A DNA stretch of 16,180 nt, from positions 1-16,180 of the forward strand of contig LSCC01000078.1 in assembly GCA_001577215.1 (NCBI GenBank). The letters are read 5' to 3'. Origin of the DNA: Fidelibacterota bacterium TCS52. Its GTDB lineage: Bacteria; Fidelibacterota; Fidelibacteria; Fidelibacterales; Fidelibacteraceae. The notes under the pieces were generated by a model that was given only the letters and a program-made list of their open reading frames with translations, had not been told where the DNA came from and did no database searches. Positions 7,527 to 14,561 of this stretch are shown here, in pieces; the stretch's first letter is position 1, and every line of letters begins with the position of its first letter. The translations under genes and the position numbers were made by a program.

Positions 7527-7721
7527 CTATACCTCCTCAACAATTATCATATGAGCAACTTTATTCAACATCCCACGAATTGCATCATTATCAGTACATT
7601 CAACTGTCTTTCTTATTTTACCAAGTCCAAGTGCTTTAATAGTAGCATTAATTTTTGGTTTTTGGCCTATCATACTTTTAATCTGAGTAATTTTTATTTT
7701 TTTAATTTTCTTCTTAGCCAT
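7527..7721 (-). CDS. rpmD: 50S ribosomal protein L30
   Basis: L30 is a small ferredoxin-like-fold protein of the large subunit. From ATG at 7719-7721 the product is 64 residues and begins MAKKKIKKIKITQIKSMIGQ, followed by LGLGKIRKTVECTDND, the family consensus. A frame open to 7772 would add 17 residues (hydrophobic then RR) from within rpsE with no family match; it is rejected because AGGAGG lies 6 bases before the inner ATG. The start overlaps the end of rpsE by 8 bases (ATGGCTAA), so translation is probably coupled. It precedes rplO by 5 bases, the standard order. Confidence 0.96.
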   Translation of the reverse strand: MAKKKIKKIKITQIKSMIGQKPKINATIKALGLGKIRKTVECTDNDAIRGMLNKVAHMIIVEEV

Positions 7722-8220
7722 TAAAAACCTCCTGCATAGTAATGCCTCGTCTTTTAGCAACAGTAAACGCATCTTCTAATTCAATTAATCCTTTTAAAGT
7801 AGCTTTTACTAAATTAAATGGATTAGGGCTTCCCATAGATTTTGCCAAAATATTACTTATTCCAACTTGTTCCATAACAGCTCTCACCGGACCACCGGCA
7901 ATTATTCCAGTTCCCTGTGATGCAGGTTTTAAATGAACAATAGCAGCACCATATTTTGCTTGTATTGCAAATGGGATAGTTTCATTAACAATATTAATTT
8001 TTACTATATTCTTTTTTGCATCATCTCTACCTTTATTAATAGCATCGATCACTTGATTTGCTTTACCAAAACCTACACCAACATGTCCTTTTCCATCTCC
8101 AACAACAACCACGGAATTAAAACTAAATCTTCTACCTCCCGTTACGACATTGGCTACACGTCTTATTTTTACAACTTTTTCATCTTTTAATTCTAATTCT
8201 GATGGATTAATAGATTTCAA
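7714..8220 (-). CDS. rpsE: 30S ribosomal protein S5
   Basis: S5 lies at the mRNA entry side of the small subunit, contributes to decoding accuracy and, with S3 and S4, to mRNA unwinding. The 168-residue product has the N-terminal double-stranded-RNA-binding-like domain with VVTGGRRFSFNSVVVVGDG at 25-43 and the C-terminal domain with GTGIIAGGPVRAVMEQVGI and GSPNPFNLVKATLKGL. The start is TTG at 8218-8220 with AGGAG 9 bases upstream; no in-frame ATG gives a complete N-terminus. It follows rplR by 17 bases and overlaps rpmD by 8. Confidence 0.97.
   Translation of the reverse strand: MKSINPSELELKDEKVVKIRRVANVVTGGRRFSFNSVVVVGDGKGHVGVGFGKANQVIDAINKGRDDAKKNIVKINIVNETIPFAIQAKYGAAIVHLKPASQGTGIIAGGPVRAVMEQVGISNILAKSMGSPNPFNLVKATLKGLIELEDAFTVAKRRGITMQEVFNG
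7728..7733 (-). promoter_or_regulatory. Shine-Dalgarno site deciding the rpmD start
   Basis: Minus strand AGGAGG, 6 bases before ATG at 7721 and inside the codons for the last residues of S5 (QEVFNG). It fixes the L30 start and rejects the upstream ATG at 7772. Confidence 0.85.
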
Positions 8221-8229
8221 AATGTCTCT

Positions 8230-8234
8230 CTCCT
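8230..8234 (-). promoter_or_regulatory. Shine-Dalgarno site for the TTG start of rpsE
   Basis: Minus strand AGGAG, continuing into GAGA, lies 9 bases before TTG at 8218-8220 in the short gap after rplR. It supports a non-ATG start for S5. Confidence 0.7.
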
Positions 8235-8237
8235 ATA

Positions 8238-8609
8238 CTATAATTTTAATCCGGCTTTTCTACTTGCTTCTGCAAGCGCCTTAATTCTACCATGATATAA
8301 ATAACCATTTCTATCAAAAACGACTTTTTTAATTTTCTTTTTCAATGCTTTCTTTGCAATGTCTTTCCCAACTTCAACACTCATTTCACTTTTTGGCTTT
8401 TTTTCTAAAGATTGCCTTAAATCTTGTGAAAATGAAGACGCGGAAACTAGAACAATATTATTAGAATCATTAATAATTTGTGCGCTTATATGTTTATTAC
8501 TTCTATAAACAACCAATCTTGGACGTTCTTTTGTTCCAAAGATTTTTTTCTTTATTCTAATCTTTTTCTTTAATCTTGCTCTATACTTCTTTTTATTATT
8601 ATCTCTCAT
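8238..8609 (-). CDS. rplR: 50S ribosomal protein L18
   Basis: L18 binds 5S rRNA and, with L5, docks it into the central protuberance of the large subunit. The 123-residue product has a very basic N-terminus (KKKYRARLKKKIRIKKKIFG), then RPRLVVYRSNKHISAQIIND at 29-48, and ends with FDRNGYLYHGRIKALAEASR plus KAGLKL, all family-typical. ATG at 8607-8609 has a modest AAAGG upstream. It lies between rplF (21-base gap) and rpsE (17-base gap). Confidence 0.97.
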   Translation of the reverse strand: MRDNNKKKYRARLKKKIRIKKKIFGTKERPRLVVYRSNKHISAQIINDSNNIVLVSASSFSQDLRQSLEKKPKSEMSVEVGKDIAKKALKKKIKKVVFDRNGYLYHGRIKALAEASRKAGLKL

Positions 8610-8630
8610 AAATCAAACCTTTAAATTATT

Positions 8631-9188
8631 TTAACCAACACCAGTTGTTTTAGCCATTTTACCAGCTTTTTTATGAACTATTTCATCACTATATCTTATT
8701 CCCTTACCCTTATATGGTTCAGGAGGTCTTAAAGATCGAACTTTAGCTGCCACTTCACCAACTTTCTGTTTATTTGTTCCCATTACTGTAATTACATTTC
8801 CTTTGCCAACTTTGAAACTAACACCAATAGGAGAATCAATTAAAATTTGATGAGAATATCCAATTGTGAAAAGAAGATGAGTCCCTTTACCCTTCAATTC
8901 TACCGAATACCCAACTCCAGTCAACACCAGCTTTTTTTCATAACCATTTACAACACCGAAAATCATACTATTAATGATAGATCTGGTAAGCCCATGCAAT
9001 GACTTATGTTTTTTAGATTCAGACGACCTCTTTACTTCTATATTATCTTTATTAACTACAACTTGCATATCATTATGAAATTCAAGTTTTTCTTCACCCC
9101 TTGGTCCATTTACTAATATAACATTGTTTTTTAATTTAACCTCTACTTTATCAGGTATTGGTATTATTTGTTTTCCGATTCTTGACAT
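8631..9188 (-). CDS. rplF: 50S ribosomal protein L6
   Basis: L6 lies near the base of the L7/L12 stalk, by the factor-binding site. From ATG at 9186-9188 the protein is 185 residues, begins MSRIGKQIIPIPDKVEV and contains two repeated L6 folds. The C-terminal signature RSLRPPEPYKGKGIRY at 151-166 is diagnostic. The frame is open to 9230, but that would add 14 residues overlapping rpsH without family support, while an AGAGGGA precedes the inner ATG. It follows rpsH by 13 bases. Confidence 0.97.
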   Translation of the reverse strand: MSRIGKQIIPIPDKVEVKLKNNVILVNGPRGEEKLEFHNDMQVVVNKDNIEVKRSSESKKHKSLHGLTRSIINSMIFGVVNGYEKKLVLTGVGYSVELKGKGTHLLFTIGYSHQILIDSPIGVSFKVGKGNVITVMGTNKQKVGEVAAKVRSLRPPEPYKGKGIRYSDEIVHKKAGKMAKTTGVG

Positions 9189-9193
9189 AATTA

Positions 9194-9200
9194 TCCCTCT
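9194..9200 (-). promoter_or_regulatory. Shine-Dalgarno site deciding the rplF start
   Basis: Minus strand AGAGGGA, 5 bases before ATG at 9188, in the gap after rpsH. It supports MSRIGKQ as the L6 N-terminus over the extension starting at 9230. Confidence 0.75.
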
Positions 9201-9201
9201 A

Positions 9202-9594
9202 TTACCATATTTTACATAAATATTCGCCACCGATGTTCTTTTTCCGAGCTTCTTTGTCGGTCATAACACCTGATGAGGTTGACAAAATAGCAATTCCTAA
9301 TCCATTTTTTACTCTTGGAATATTATTACTATTAACATATATTCTTAAACTTTCTTTACTAATTTTCTCTAGTTCATAGATAACAGGTCTACCGTCATTT
9401 TGATATTTTAAAAATAATCTTAATATTCCTTGTTTGTTATCCTTAATTAAAACTACATCTTTGATGTAACCCTTATCTTTTAAAACCAAAGAAATTTTTG
9501 CTTTTAACTTACTTGCAGGTATCTCAACCCAATTCTTACGAACCATACAAGCATTTCTAATTCTTGTTAAATAATCAGCTATCGGATCTATCAT
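9202..9594 (-). CDS. rpsH: 30S ribosomal protein S8
   Basis: S8 binds the central domain of 16S rRNA early in 30S assembly and is the spc-operon repressor in E. coli. The 130-residue product begins MIDPIADYLTRIRNACM, canonical, and ends with the RNA-binding signature STSSGVMTDKEARKKNIGGE (105-124). ATG at 9592-9594 has AAGGA 9 bases upstream. It follows rpsN by 16 bases. No S8-target hairpin was recognised near the rplE start, so operon autoregulation cannot be judged from this sequence. Confidence 0.97.
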   Translation of the reverse strand: MIDPIADYLTRIRNACMVRKNWVEIPASKLKAKISLVLKDKGYIKDVVLIKDNKQGILRLFLKYQNDGRPVIYELEKISKESLRIYVNSNNIPRVKNGLGIAILSTSSGVMTDKEARKKNIGGEYLCKIW

Positions 9595-9610
9595 AATTTA
9601 CTTTCCTTCT

Positions 9611-9796
9611 TTACCAACTTGCTTTTGTTATTCCGGGAATTTCGCCCTTTAATGCCATTTCTCTAAAACACAATCGACAAAGACCAAATTTTCTATATAC
9701 ACCTCTTGGACGTCCACAGTGGGAACACCTGGTATATTTTCTTGTTGAAAATTTTGGTTCTTTTTTTGTTTTTTCTATCAATGATTTTTTTGCCAT
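9611..9796 (-). CDS. rpsN: 30S ribosomal protein S14, zinc-binding type (type Z)
   Basis: S14 is in the head of the 30S subunit close to the A site. The 61-residue length and zinc ligands C24, C27, C40 and C43 (CSHCGRPRG, then CRLCFRE) identify the short zinc-ribbon form rather than the roughly 90-100 residue Cys-free form. The C-terminus IPGITKASW is canonical. ATG at 9794-9796 follows rplE by 8 bases; the only upstream purine run, AAGGG, is more distant than usual, so coupling to rplE is likely. Confidence 0.97.
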   Translation of the reverse strand: MAKKSLIEKTKKEPKFSTRKYTRCSHCGRPRGVYRKFGLCRLCFREMALKGEIPGITKASW

Positions 9797-9804
9797 AATA
9801 GAGA

Positions 9805-10371
9805 TTAACCCTTACTTTTTTTTTGTATTATCGGAAACCCAAATGCCAATAGAAGCTTATATGCCTCTTCATCATTATCTGCATTTGTGGTTATCGTTAT
9901 ATTCATTCCTCTTACTTGATCAACTTTATCATAATCAATCTCAGGAAAAATTATTTGTTCTGTCAAACCAAAAGAATAATTACCATTTCCATCAAATGAT
10001 TTGTTTGACAAACCATTAAAATCTTTTATTCGTGGAATTGCAATACTGATCAATCTATCAAAAAACTCATACATCCTATTCTTTCTTAATGTTACCATCA
10101 GCCCCACAGGATCGCCTTTTCTAATTTTAAAATTACTAATTGCTTTTTTCGATCTTCTTAGAACAGGTCTTTGACCAGTAATTTTCATAATATCATTAGT
10201 AATGTTTTCAATTTTCTTTGGATCGTCTTTTTCCTCATTAAATCCAGTACTTACAGTAATTGCTTTAATTTTTGGAATTTCCATATTATTTTTGTATCCA
10301 AATTCTTTTTTCATATATGGAATAATTTCTTTTTTATATTTTTCAATAAATCTTGGAACTAATTTGTTCAT
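9805..10371 (-). CDS. rplE: 50S ribosomal protein L5
   Basis: L5 binds 5S rRNA in the central protuberance and touches P-site tRNA. From ATG at 10369-10371 the product is 188 residues and begins MNKLVPRFIEKYKKEI. Family blocks include TGQRPVLRRSKKAISNFKIR, then DFNGLSNKSFDGNGNYSFGL and EIDYDKVDQVRGMNITI. An in-frame GTG 6 codons upstream (10387-10389) would add KENKS inside rplX; AAGGA 10 bases before the inner ATG makes 10371 preferable. It follows rplX by 4 bases. Confidence 0.95.
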   Translation of the reverse strand: MNKLVPRFIEKYKKEIIPYMKKEFGYKNNMEIPKIKAITVSTGFNEEKDDPKKIENITNDIMKITGQRPVLRRSKKAISNFKIRKGDPVGLMVTLRKNRMYEFFDRLISIAIPRIKDFNGLSNKSFDGNGNYSFGLTEQIIFPEIDYDKVDQVRGMNITITTNADNDEEAYKLLLAFGFPIIQKKSKG

Positions 10372-10375
10372 ACTC

Positions 10376-10690
10376 TTATTTTCCTTCACTTACCATTTCG
10401 CCTGTTTTTTTTGAATAACGTACCTTTTTGCCATCATCAAGCACTTTTTTCCCTATTCTAGATGCTTCACCATTAATAATTAACATTGCATTAGAAGCGT
10501 TAATTGAACCTTCTTTTTCAACTATACCACCTTGTTGGTTTTGTTGACTTGGTTTGGTATGCCTTTTTACTAAGTTAACACCTTCAACAATAATTCTATT
10601 GCTTTTTACGAAAACTTTTAAAACTTTACCTGTTTTCCCTTTATCTTTCCCAGAAAGAATTTTTACAATATCGTTTTTCTTAATATGCAC
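10376..10690 (-). CDS. rplX: 50S ribosomal protein L24
   Basis: L24 is an assembly-initiator protein of the large subunit, sitting near the tunnel exit. The 104-residue product begins MHIKKNDIVKILSGKDKGKT; the KOW motif is at about 6-33, and GVNLVKRHTKPSQQNQQGG with SRIGKKV are family-typical. The start is GTG at 10688-10690 with AAGGAG 6 bases upstream, and no ATG is available. It lies 11 bases after rplN and 4 before rplE. Confidence 0.96.
   Translation of the reverse strand: MHIKKNDIVKILSGKDKGKTGKVLKVFVKSNRIIVEGVNLVKRHTKPSQQNQQGGIVEKEGSINASNAMLIINGEASRIGKKVLDDGKKVRYSKKTGEMVSEGK
10382..10386 (-). promoter_or_regulatory. Shine-Dalgarno site favouring the ATG start of rplE
   Basis: Minus strand AAGGA, 10 bases before ATG at 10371 and within the last codons of rplX. 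It would be inside the gene if the GTG at 10389 were used, so it favours the shorter L5. Confidence 0.6.
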
Positions 10691-10696
10691 TTATAA

Positions 10697-10702
10697 CTCC
10701 TT
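10697..10702 (-). promoter_or_regulatory. Shine-Dalgarno site for the GTG start of rplX
   Basis: Minus strand AAGGAG, 6 bases before GTG at 10688-10690, touching the last base of the rplN stop codon. It supports the non-ATG start of L24. Confidence 0.75.
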
Positions 10703-11070
10703 TATAATACTTCCGGCGCTAATGATACTATTTTCATGAAATGGTTTTCTCTCAATTCGCGCGCAACAGGTCCAAAAATGCGAGTACCATTTGGTTCATT
10801 CTGTTCATCAATTAATACAGCTGCATTTTCATCAAACCTTATATAAGTACCATCTTTTCTGCCCACTTCTCTTTTTGTTCTAACTATAACAGCTCTATAA
10901 ATTTCACCTTTTTTTGCTGTTCCACTTGGTATTGCTTTTTTTACTGAAACAATTATAACATCTCCGATTGTAGCATATCTACGTCTTGTTCCACCAGGTA
11001 CTTTAATACATTGAACCTGTTTAGCACCAGTATTATCGGCCACTTTAAGTCTACTTTCTACCTGAATCAT
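10702..11070 (-). CDS. rplN: 50S ribosomal protein L14
   Basis: L14 forms part of an intersubunit bridge and is the target of the silencing factor RsfS in other bacteria. The product is exactly the usual 122 residues: MIQVESRLKVADNTGAK at the start, GGTRRRYATIGDVIIVSVK in the middle and RIFGPVARELRE with FMKIVSLAPEVL at the end. It is one of the most clearly recognisable genes here. ATG at 11068-11070 has GAGG 9 bases upstream. It heads the spc block, 23 bases after rpsQ; no separate promoter is evident in that gap. Confidence 0.98.
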   Translation of the reverse strand: MIQVESRLKVADNTGAKQVQCIKVPGGTRRRYATIGDVIIVSVKKAIPSGTAKKGEIYRAVIVRTKREVGRKDGTYIRFDENAAVLIDEQNEPNGTRIFGPVARELRENHFMKIVSLAPEVL

Positions 11071-11093
11071 TTCAAACTGCCTCTTATTCTTTT

Positions 11094-11354
11094 TTAAATA
11101 TTAGCTGAATTATGAATTATTTCTAGTAATCGCCAACTTTTATTCTTACTAATTGGTCTACATTCCATTATTTTAACAGTATCGCCCATTTTACAATCAT
11201 TATTTGGATCATCAGCCATATATTTACTTCTTCTGTTAATATATTTCCCTATCCAAGGATGTTTAATTTTTTGAGTAATTTGAACTGTTATAGATTTATC
11301 CATTTTGTCACTAATAACTACACCAATTCTTGTTTTTTTATTTTCAGATGCCAT
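11094..11354 (-). CDS. rpsQ: 30S ribosomal protein S17
   Basis: S17 is an early 16S rRNA binder with an OB fold. The 86-residue product has RIGVVISDKMDKSITVQI at 9-26, the lysine-rich loop IKHPWIGKYINRRSKYMADD and the GDTVKIMECRPISKNKSW signature at 57-74. ATG at 11352-11354 has GGGAAA upstream. It lies between rpmC (14-base gap) and rplN (23-base gap), the standard order. Confidence 0.97.
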   Translation of the reverse strand: MASENKKTRIGVVISDKMDKSITVQITQKIKHPWIGKYINRRSKYMADDPNNDCKMGDTVKIMECRPISKNKSWRLLEIIHNSANI

Positions 11355-11368
11355 AAATATTTTCCCTG

Positions 11369-11572
11369 TTATTTCCTAATACCATTGTTAATTTCATTGA
11401 TTATTGTTTTTAACTGTGCTATCTCTTTTTTTACCATTTTAATTCTTATTGGGTTATCTAATTGCTGTAACGAATGTTGAAATTTTAAATTCATTAATGC
11501 ATCCTCATTATCAGATAACTTTATAATAGCTTCATCTTTTTTGAGCTCTTTTAATTCGCTTTTTTTCAACAT
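11369..11572 (-). CDS. rpmC: 50S ribosomal protein L29
   Basis: L29 is a small helical-hairpin protein near the tunnel exit, next to the docking site for signal recognition particle and trigger factor. The 67-residue product has the pattern MLKKSELKELKKDE, then LMNLKFQHSLQQLDNPIRI and VKKEIAQLKTIINE, matching the two antiparallel helices. ATG at 11570-11572 begins one base after the rplP stop, and GGAGG at the end of rplP serves as its Shine-Dalgarno site. Sequence conservation is lower than its neighbours, as is normal for L29. Confidence 0.95.
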   Translation of the reverse strand: MLKKSELKELKKDEAIIKLSDNEDALMNLKFQHSLQQLDNPIRIKMVKKEIAQLKTIINEINNGIRK

Positions 11573-11573
11573 C

Positions 11574-11993
11574 CTATCCTCCGTATTCTCTTCTACTTAC
11601 CAATTTTCCCTTTATTGGTAATTTATCAACTGCTAATTTTATTGCTTTTTTTGCCAATTCTTCAGACACACCTTCCAGTTCAAACAAGATCCTTCCGGGT
11701 TTCACAACAGCTACCCAAAACTCTGGACCTCCTTTACCTTTCCCTTGTCGCGTCTCAAGTGGTTTTTTACTAACTGGTTTATGTGGAAATATTCTTATCC
11801 ACATTTTCCCAGTTTTTCTAACTATCCGTGCTATAGCAACACGAGCCGCCTCAATTTGTCTGCTTGTAATCCAACCGCTTTCTAATGCCTTTAAACCATA
11901 TTGACCAAAATTCACTTCAGCTCCACGAGTGGAATTCCCTGCTCTTCTTCCTCTATGCTGTCTTCTATATTTAACTTTTCTTGGTATTAACAT
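11574..11993 (-). CDS. rplP: 50S ribosomal protein L16
   Basis: L16 helps organise the A-site tRNA binding region of the large subunit. The 139-residue product begins MLIPRKVKYRRQHRGRR; NFGQYGLKALESGWITSRQI, then KTGKMWIRIFPHKPVSKKP and RQGKGKGGPEFWVAVVKPG at 82-100 are canonical. R82 aligns with the arginine that E. coli hydroxylates (R81). ATG at 11991-11993 has AAAAGG about 9 bases upstream. It lies 26 bases after rpsC and one base before rpmC. Confidence 0.98.
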   Translation of the reverse strand: MLIPRKVKYRRQHRGRRAGNSTRGAEVNFGQYGLKALESGWITSRQIEAARVAIARIVRKTGKMWIRIFPHKPVSKKPLETRQGKGKGGPEFWVAVVKPGRILFELEGVSEELAKKAIKLAVDKLPIKGKLVSRREYGG

Positions 11994-12019
11994 AACAAAA
12001 ACCTTTTAAAAAATAATTC

Positions 12020-12649
12020 TTATATAGTTTGATTTTTACCATTACAAATCCAAACTTTAACTCCAATACAACCATAAGCTGTAAATGAAGTCACACTTGC
12101 ATAATCAATTTTTGATCTTAAAGTATGTAATGGTACTTTCCCTTCGTGTGCATTTTCAACTCTTGCCATTTCAGCACCTCCTAATCTTCCTGCTAACCGA
12201 ATCTTAATACCATCAGCCCCCATTCTCATTGTATTCTGAATCGACTGTTTCATAACTCTTCTAAATGATATTTTTTTCTTTAGTTGATTTGCAATATTTT
12301 CACCAACGATATATGCATCTAATTCTGGTCTCTTTATTTCAACTACATTCACCTGCACATCTAATTGTGTCAATTTTTTAATTTCTTCTCTTAATTTATT
12401 TACCTCTTTCCCTTTAGAGCCTATAACAATACCCGGTCTAGCAGTATTAATTTCAAGTGTTATTAGTTTTGAAGTTCTTTGAATTCCAATTTTTGAAATG
12501 CTTGCATCCTTTAATCGCTTGCCAATATATTTTCTTAACATTGCATCTTCGTTAATCTTAGCTGCAAAATTTCTTTCATCAAACCAATTAGATGACCATT
12601 TTGTAGTTATACCTAATCTAAATCCGTATGGATGTGTTTTTTGACCCAA
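12020..12649 (-). CDS. rpsC: 30S ribosomal protein S3
   Basis: S3 lines the mRNA entry channel and has helicase-related residues with S4 and S5. The 209-residue product begins MGQKTHPYGFRLGI. The type II KH domain is at about 40-108, with RPGIVIGSKGKEVNKL at 71-86 carrying the GxxG loop (GSKG), and the C-terminal domain includes RLAGRLGGAEMAR at 151-163. It ends shortly after GVKVWI, so it lacks the long basic tail of E. coli S3 (about 233 residues), a normal short form. The start is TTG at 12647-12649 with AAGGAG 6 bases upstream. It follows rplV by 3 bases. Confidence 0.97.
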   Translation of the reverse strand: MGQKTHPYGFRLGITTKWSSNWFDERNFAAKINEDAMLRKYIGKRLKDASISKIGIQRTSKLITLEINTARPGIVIGSKGKEVNKLREEIKKLTQLDVQVNVVEIKRPELDAYIVGENIANQLKKKISFRRVMKQSIQNTMRMGADGIKIRLAGRLGGAEMARVENAHEGKVPLHTLRSKIDYASVTSFTAYGCIGVKVWICNGKNQTI

Positions 12650-12652
12650 AAT

Positions 12653-13036
12653 TTACTCCTTTTTCCCAATATTATCTTTTTCATTTTTTTCCAAACTAAC
12701 TTCTATTGTCAAATGACATGAATGTTTTCTAATGAAATATGCTCTTCCCATTGCACGAGGTCTAATTCTTAATGAATTTCTTCCAGTTGGTCCCTTATTA
12801 ACAAATGCCAATTTAATAACTAATTCTTCAGGATTTATATCACCGCCATCATCCTTATTAAGAATATTTGAGACAGCAGAATGGAGAACATTTTCTGTTA
12901 TCCTTGCTGCTTTTTGGGGCATAAAATGAAGCTTGTTTAATACCTGCTCTACTTTTTTACCTCTAATTTGATCCAACAAAGGCTTTATTTTTTTAGCACT
13001 TTGTGAAACATATTTATTTACTGCTCTGCCTTCCAT
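12653..13036 (-). CDS. rplV: 50S ribosomal protein L22
   Basis: L22 has a globular domain at the tunnel exit and a long beta-hairpin reaching the exit-tunnel constriction, where macrolides act. The 127-residue product has VSQSAKKIKPLLDQIRGKKV at 10-29 and the hairpin/C-terminal signature RPRAMGRAYFIRKHSCHLTI at 92-111, followed by a short charged tail. ATG at 13034-13036 has AAGGA 9 bases upstream. It lies 21 bases after rpsS and 3 before rpsC. Confidence 0.97.
   Translation of the reverse strand: MEGRAVNKYVSQSAKKIKPLLDQIRGKKVEQVLNKLHFMPQKAARITENVLHSAVSNILNKDDGGDINPEELVIKLAFVNKGPTGRNSLRIRPRAMGRAYFIRKHSCHLTIEVSLEKNEKDNIGKKE
12656..12661 (-). promoter_or_regulatory. Shine-Dalgarno site for the TTG start of rpsC
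   Basis: Minus strand AAGGAG, 6 bases before TTG at 12647-12649, lies in the final codons of rplV. It supports a TTG start for S3. Confidence 0.75.
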
Positions 13037-13057
13037 TATATAATATCCTTTATCGTT

Positions 13058-13351
13058 TTAAACTTTATCTTCCATTTCTTTAATCTTTGAACCTCTTTTA
13101 GAGTGTCCTCTAAAAATTCTAGTAGGAGAAAATTCGCCAAATTTATGCCCTACCATATTTTCAGTAATATATACGGGAATAAATTTTCTGCCATTATGTA
13201 CAGCAAAGGTAATTCCAACAAAATCTGGTAATATTGTTGATTTTCTCGACCAGGTTTTTATTACCTTTTGTTTACCCGATTTGGACATTTTTTCAACCTT
13301 TTTTTCTAACTTCGAATCAATATATGGGCCTTTTTTAATGGATCGTGCCAT
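13058..13351 (-). CDS. rpsS: 30S ribosomal protein S19
   Basis: S19 pairs with S13 in the head of the small subunit. The 97-residue product begins MARSIKKGPYIDSKLEKKV; TWSRKSTILPDFVGITFAVH at 33-52, then GHKFGEFSPTRIFRGHSKR at 68-86 are diagnostic. ATG at 13349-13351 follows the rplB stop by 3 bases, with AGAGGA in the last codons of rplB as the Shine-Dalgarno site, so translation is probably coupled. Confidence 0.98.
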   Translation of the reverse strand: MARSIKKGPYIDSKLEKKVEKMSKSGKQKVIKTWSRKSTILPDFVGITFAVHNGRKFIPVYITENMVGHKFGEFSPTRIFRGHSKRGSKIKEMEDKV

Positions 13352-13354
13352 AAA

Positions 13355-14197
13355 TTATCCTCTTTTATTTTTCTTTTTTCTACGACTTACTATATGTTTG
13401 TTTGAAGAATTCTTTTTCTTCCTGGTCTTTAAACCTTTGGTGATTTTCCCCCATGGAGTTCTTGGATGGCCTCCGCCAGAGCTTCTACCTTCACCTCCAC
13501 CCATTGGATGATCAACTGGATTCATTGCTACACCACGAACCTTAGGTCTTTTTCCACGCCAACGATTTCTACCTGCCTTACCTTGAATTACATTATTAAA
13601 ATCACTATTACCAATTTTTCCCAAAGTTGCAAAACATTCTTCCAATATTTTTCTTACTTCTCCAGATGGCATTTTCAATGATACATATTTTCCTTCACTT
13701 GCGAGAATTTTTGCTCCAGCACCTGCTCCTCTAGCAATCTGCGCACCTTTACCAGGTTTCATTTCAATATTATGCACAGTATATCCAGATGGAATGTTTT
13801 TCAATTTCAATGAGTTCCCTGTCTTTATAGGAGCATTTTCACTTGTCATAATTTTATCATTTATCTTAAGATTATCTGGTGCTAAAATATATCTTTTTTC
13901 TCCATCTTCATAAACAAGCAATGCAATATTAGCCGATCTGTTCGGATCATATTCTATTGCAACTACTTTTGCTGAAATATCAAATTTATTTCTTTTAAAA
14001 TCAATAATACGATATTTTCTTTTATGACCTCCGCCTCTACGTCTACTGGTCATTCTACCATTATTGTTTCTACCACCCGAGGATGATTTAGATTTAGTTA
14101 ACCTTTTTTCTGAAGGTTTTTTAGTTAACTCTTCATATTTTAATGTCGTTTTATAACGACTCCCTGGTGTTTTTGGTCTATATTTTTTTAATGCCAT
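13355..14197 (-). CDS. rplB: 50S ribosomal protein L2
   Basis: L2 is needed for subunit association and the peptidyl-transferase region. The 280-residue product begins MALKKYRPKTPGSRYKT; the RNA-binding core has RGGGHKRKYRIIDFKRNK at 54-71 and GYTVHNIEMKPGKGAQIARG at 138-157. H230 in VDHPMGGGEG aligns with the conserved E. coli H229, implicated in peptidyl-transferase activity. The C-terminus is very basic. ATG at 14195-14197 is 16 bases after rplW, with only a weak GGGA upstream. Length is close to the family norm of about 275. Confidence 0.98.
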   Translation of the reverse strand: MALKKYRPKTPGSRYKTTLKYEELTKKPSEKRLTKSKSSSGGRNNNGRMTSRRRGGGHKRKYRIIDFKRNKFDISAKVVAIEYDPNRSANIALLVYEDGEKRYILAPDNLKINDKIMTSENAPIKTGNSLKLKNIPSGYTVHNIEMKPGKGAQIARGAGAGAKILASEGKYVSLKMPSGEVRKILEECFATLGKIGNSDFNNVIQGKAGRNRWRGKRPKVRGVAMNPVDHPMGGGEGRSSGGGHPRTPWGKITKGLKTRKKKNSSNKHIVSRRKKKNKRG

Positions 14198-14213
14198 TTA
14201 TAATTCCCATAAT

Positions 14214-14561
14214 TTATACTGCTAAATCACCTTCAAATAAATCAATTTTTTGATCTTTTTTGATAGTAACTATAGCTTTTTTCTTACTAGATGTTTTTCC
14301 AGAAGTTCTTATCACTTTTCCACCACTTCTAATTGTCAAGCTTTTGTTTTTACCGGTTAAATTTATTATTGCTACTTTCTCGACTTTTACATCAAATCTG
14401 TTTTCAATTGCTACCTTTATTTGAAGTTTATTGCTCTGCTTATCTACCTGAAATGCATATTTATTTTCTGTATCAGAAAGTGCTGTAATCTTTTCAGTTA
14501 ATATCGGCTTTTGAAGAATATGTCTTTTTTTCAAATTCAATTTATCACCTATTTTCCCCAT
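14214..14561 (-). CDS. rplW: 50S ribosomal protein L23 (start uncertain)
   Basis: L23 is the tunnel-exit protein that docks trigger factor and signal recognition particle. The core is recognisable: ILQKPILTEKIT, then NKYAFQVDKQSNKLQIKVAI and KKKAIVTIKKDQKIDLFEG. The ATG at 14559-14561 gives 115 residues but lies 13 bases inside rplD and has no Shine-Dalgarno site. TTG codons at 14538-14540 (108 residues) or 14532-14534 (106 residues) follow an AGGTGA that overlaps the rplD stop and give an N-terminus closer to the family. Since other genes here clearly use TTG, one of these may be the true start. The family call is firm; the start is not. Confidence 0.93.
   Translation of the reverse strand: MGKIGDKLNLKKRHILQKPILTEKITALSDTENKYAFQVDKQSNKLQIKVAIENRFDVKVEKVAIINLTGKNKSLTIRSGGKVIRTSGKTSSKKKAIVTIKKDQKIDLFEGDLAV
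14545..14550 (-). promoter_or_regulatory. Candidate Shine-Dalgarno site for a TTG start of rplW
   Basis: Minus strand AGGTGA overlaps the TAG stop of rplD (14549-14551). It lies 4 bases before TTG at 14538-14540 and 10 before TTG at 14532-14534. If used, L23 would start downstream of rplD instead of inside it. Confidence 0.45.

Noticed and set aside
7076..7639. A 187-codon plus-strand frame, the longest on that strand
   Set aside because: It is antisense to rplO and rpmD, both unmistakable; its translation mirrors their codon bias and shows no recognisable domain.
7722..7772. N-terminal extension of L30 resembling a short hydrophobic leader
   Set aside because: It overlaps rpsE, does not fit L30, and an AGGAGG sits just before the inner ATG at 7721.
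9189..9230. N-terminal extension of L6 (MANIYVKYGNRGII)
   Set aside because: It overlaps the end of rpsH; AGAGGGA before ATG at 9188 and the family start MSRIGK fit better.
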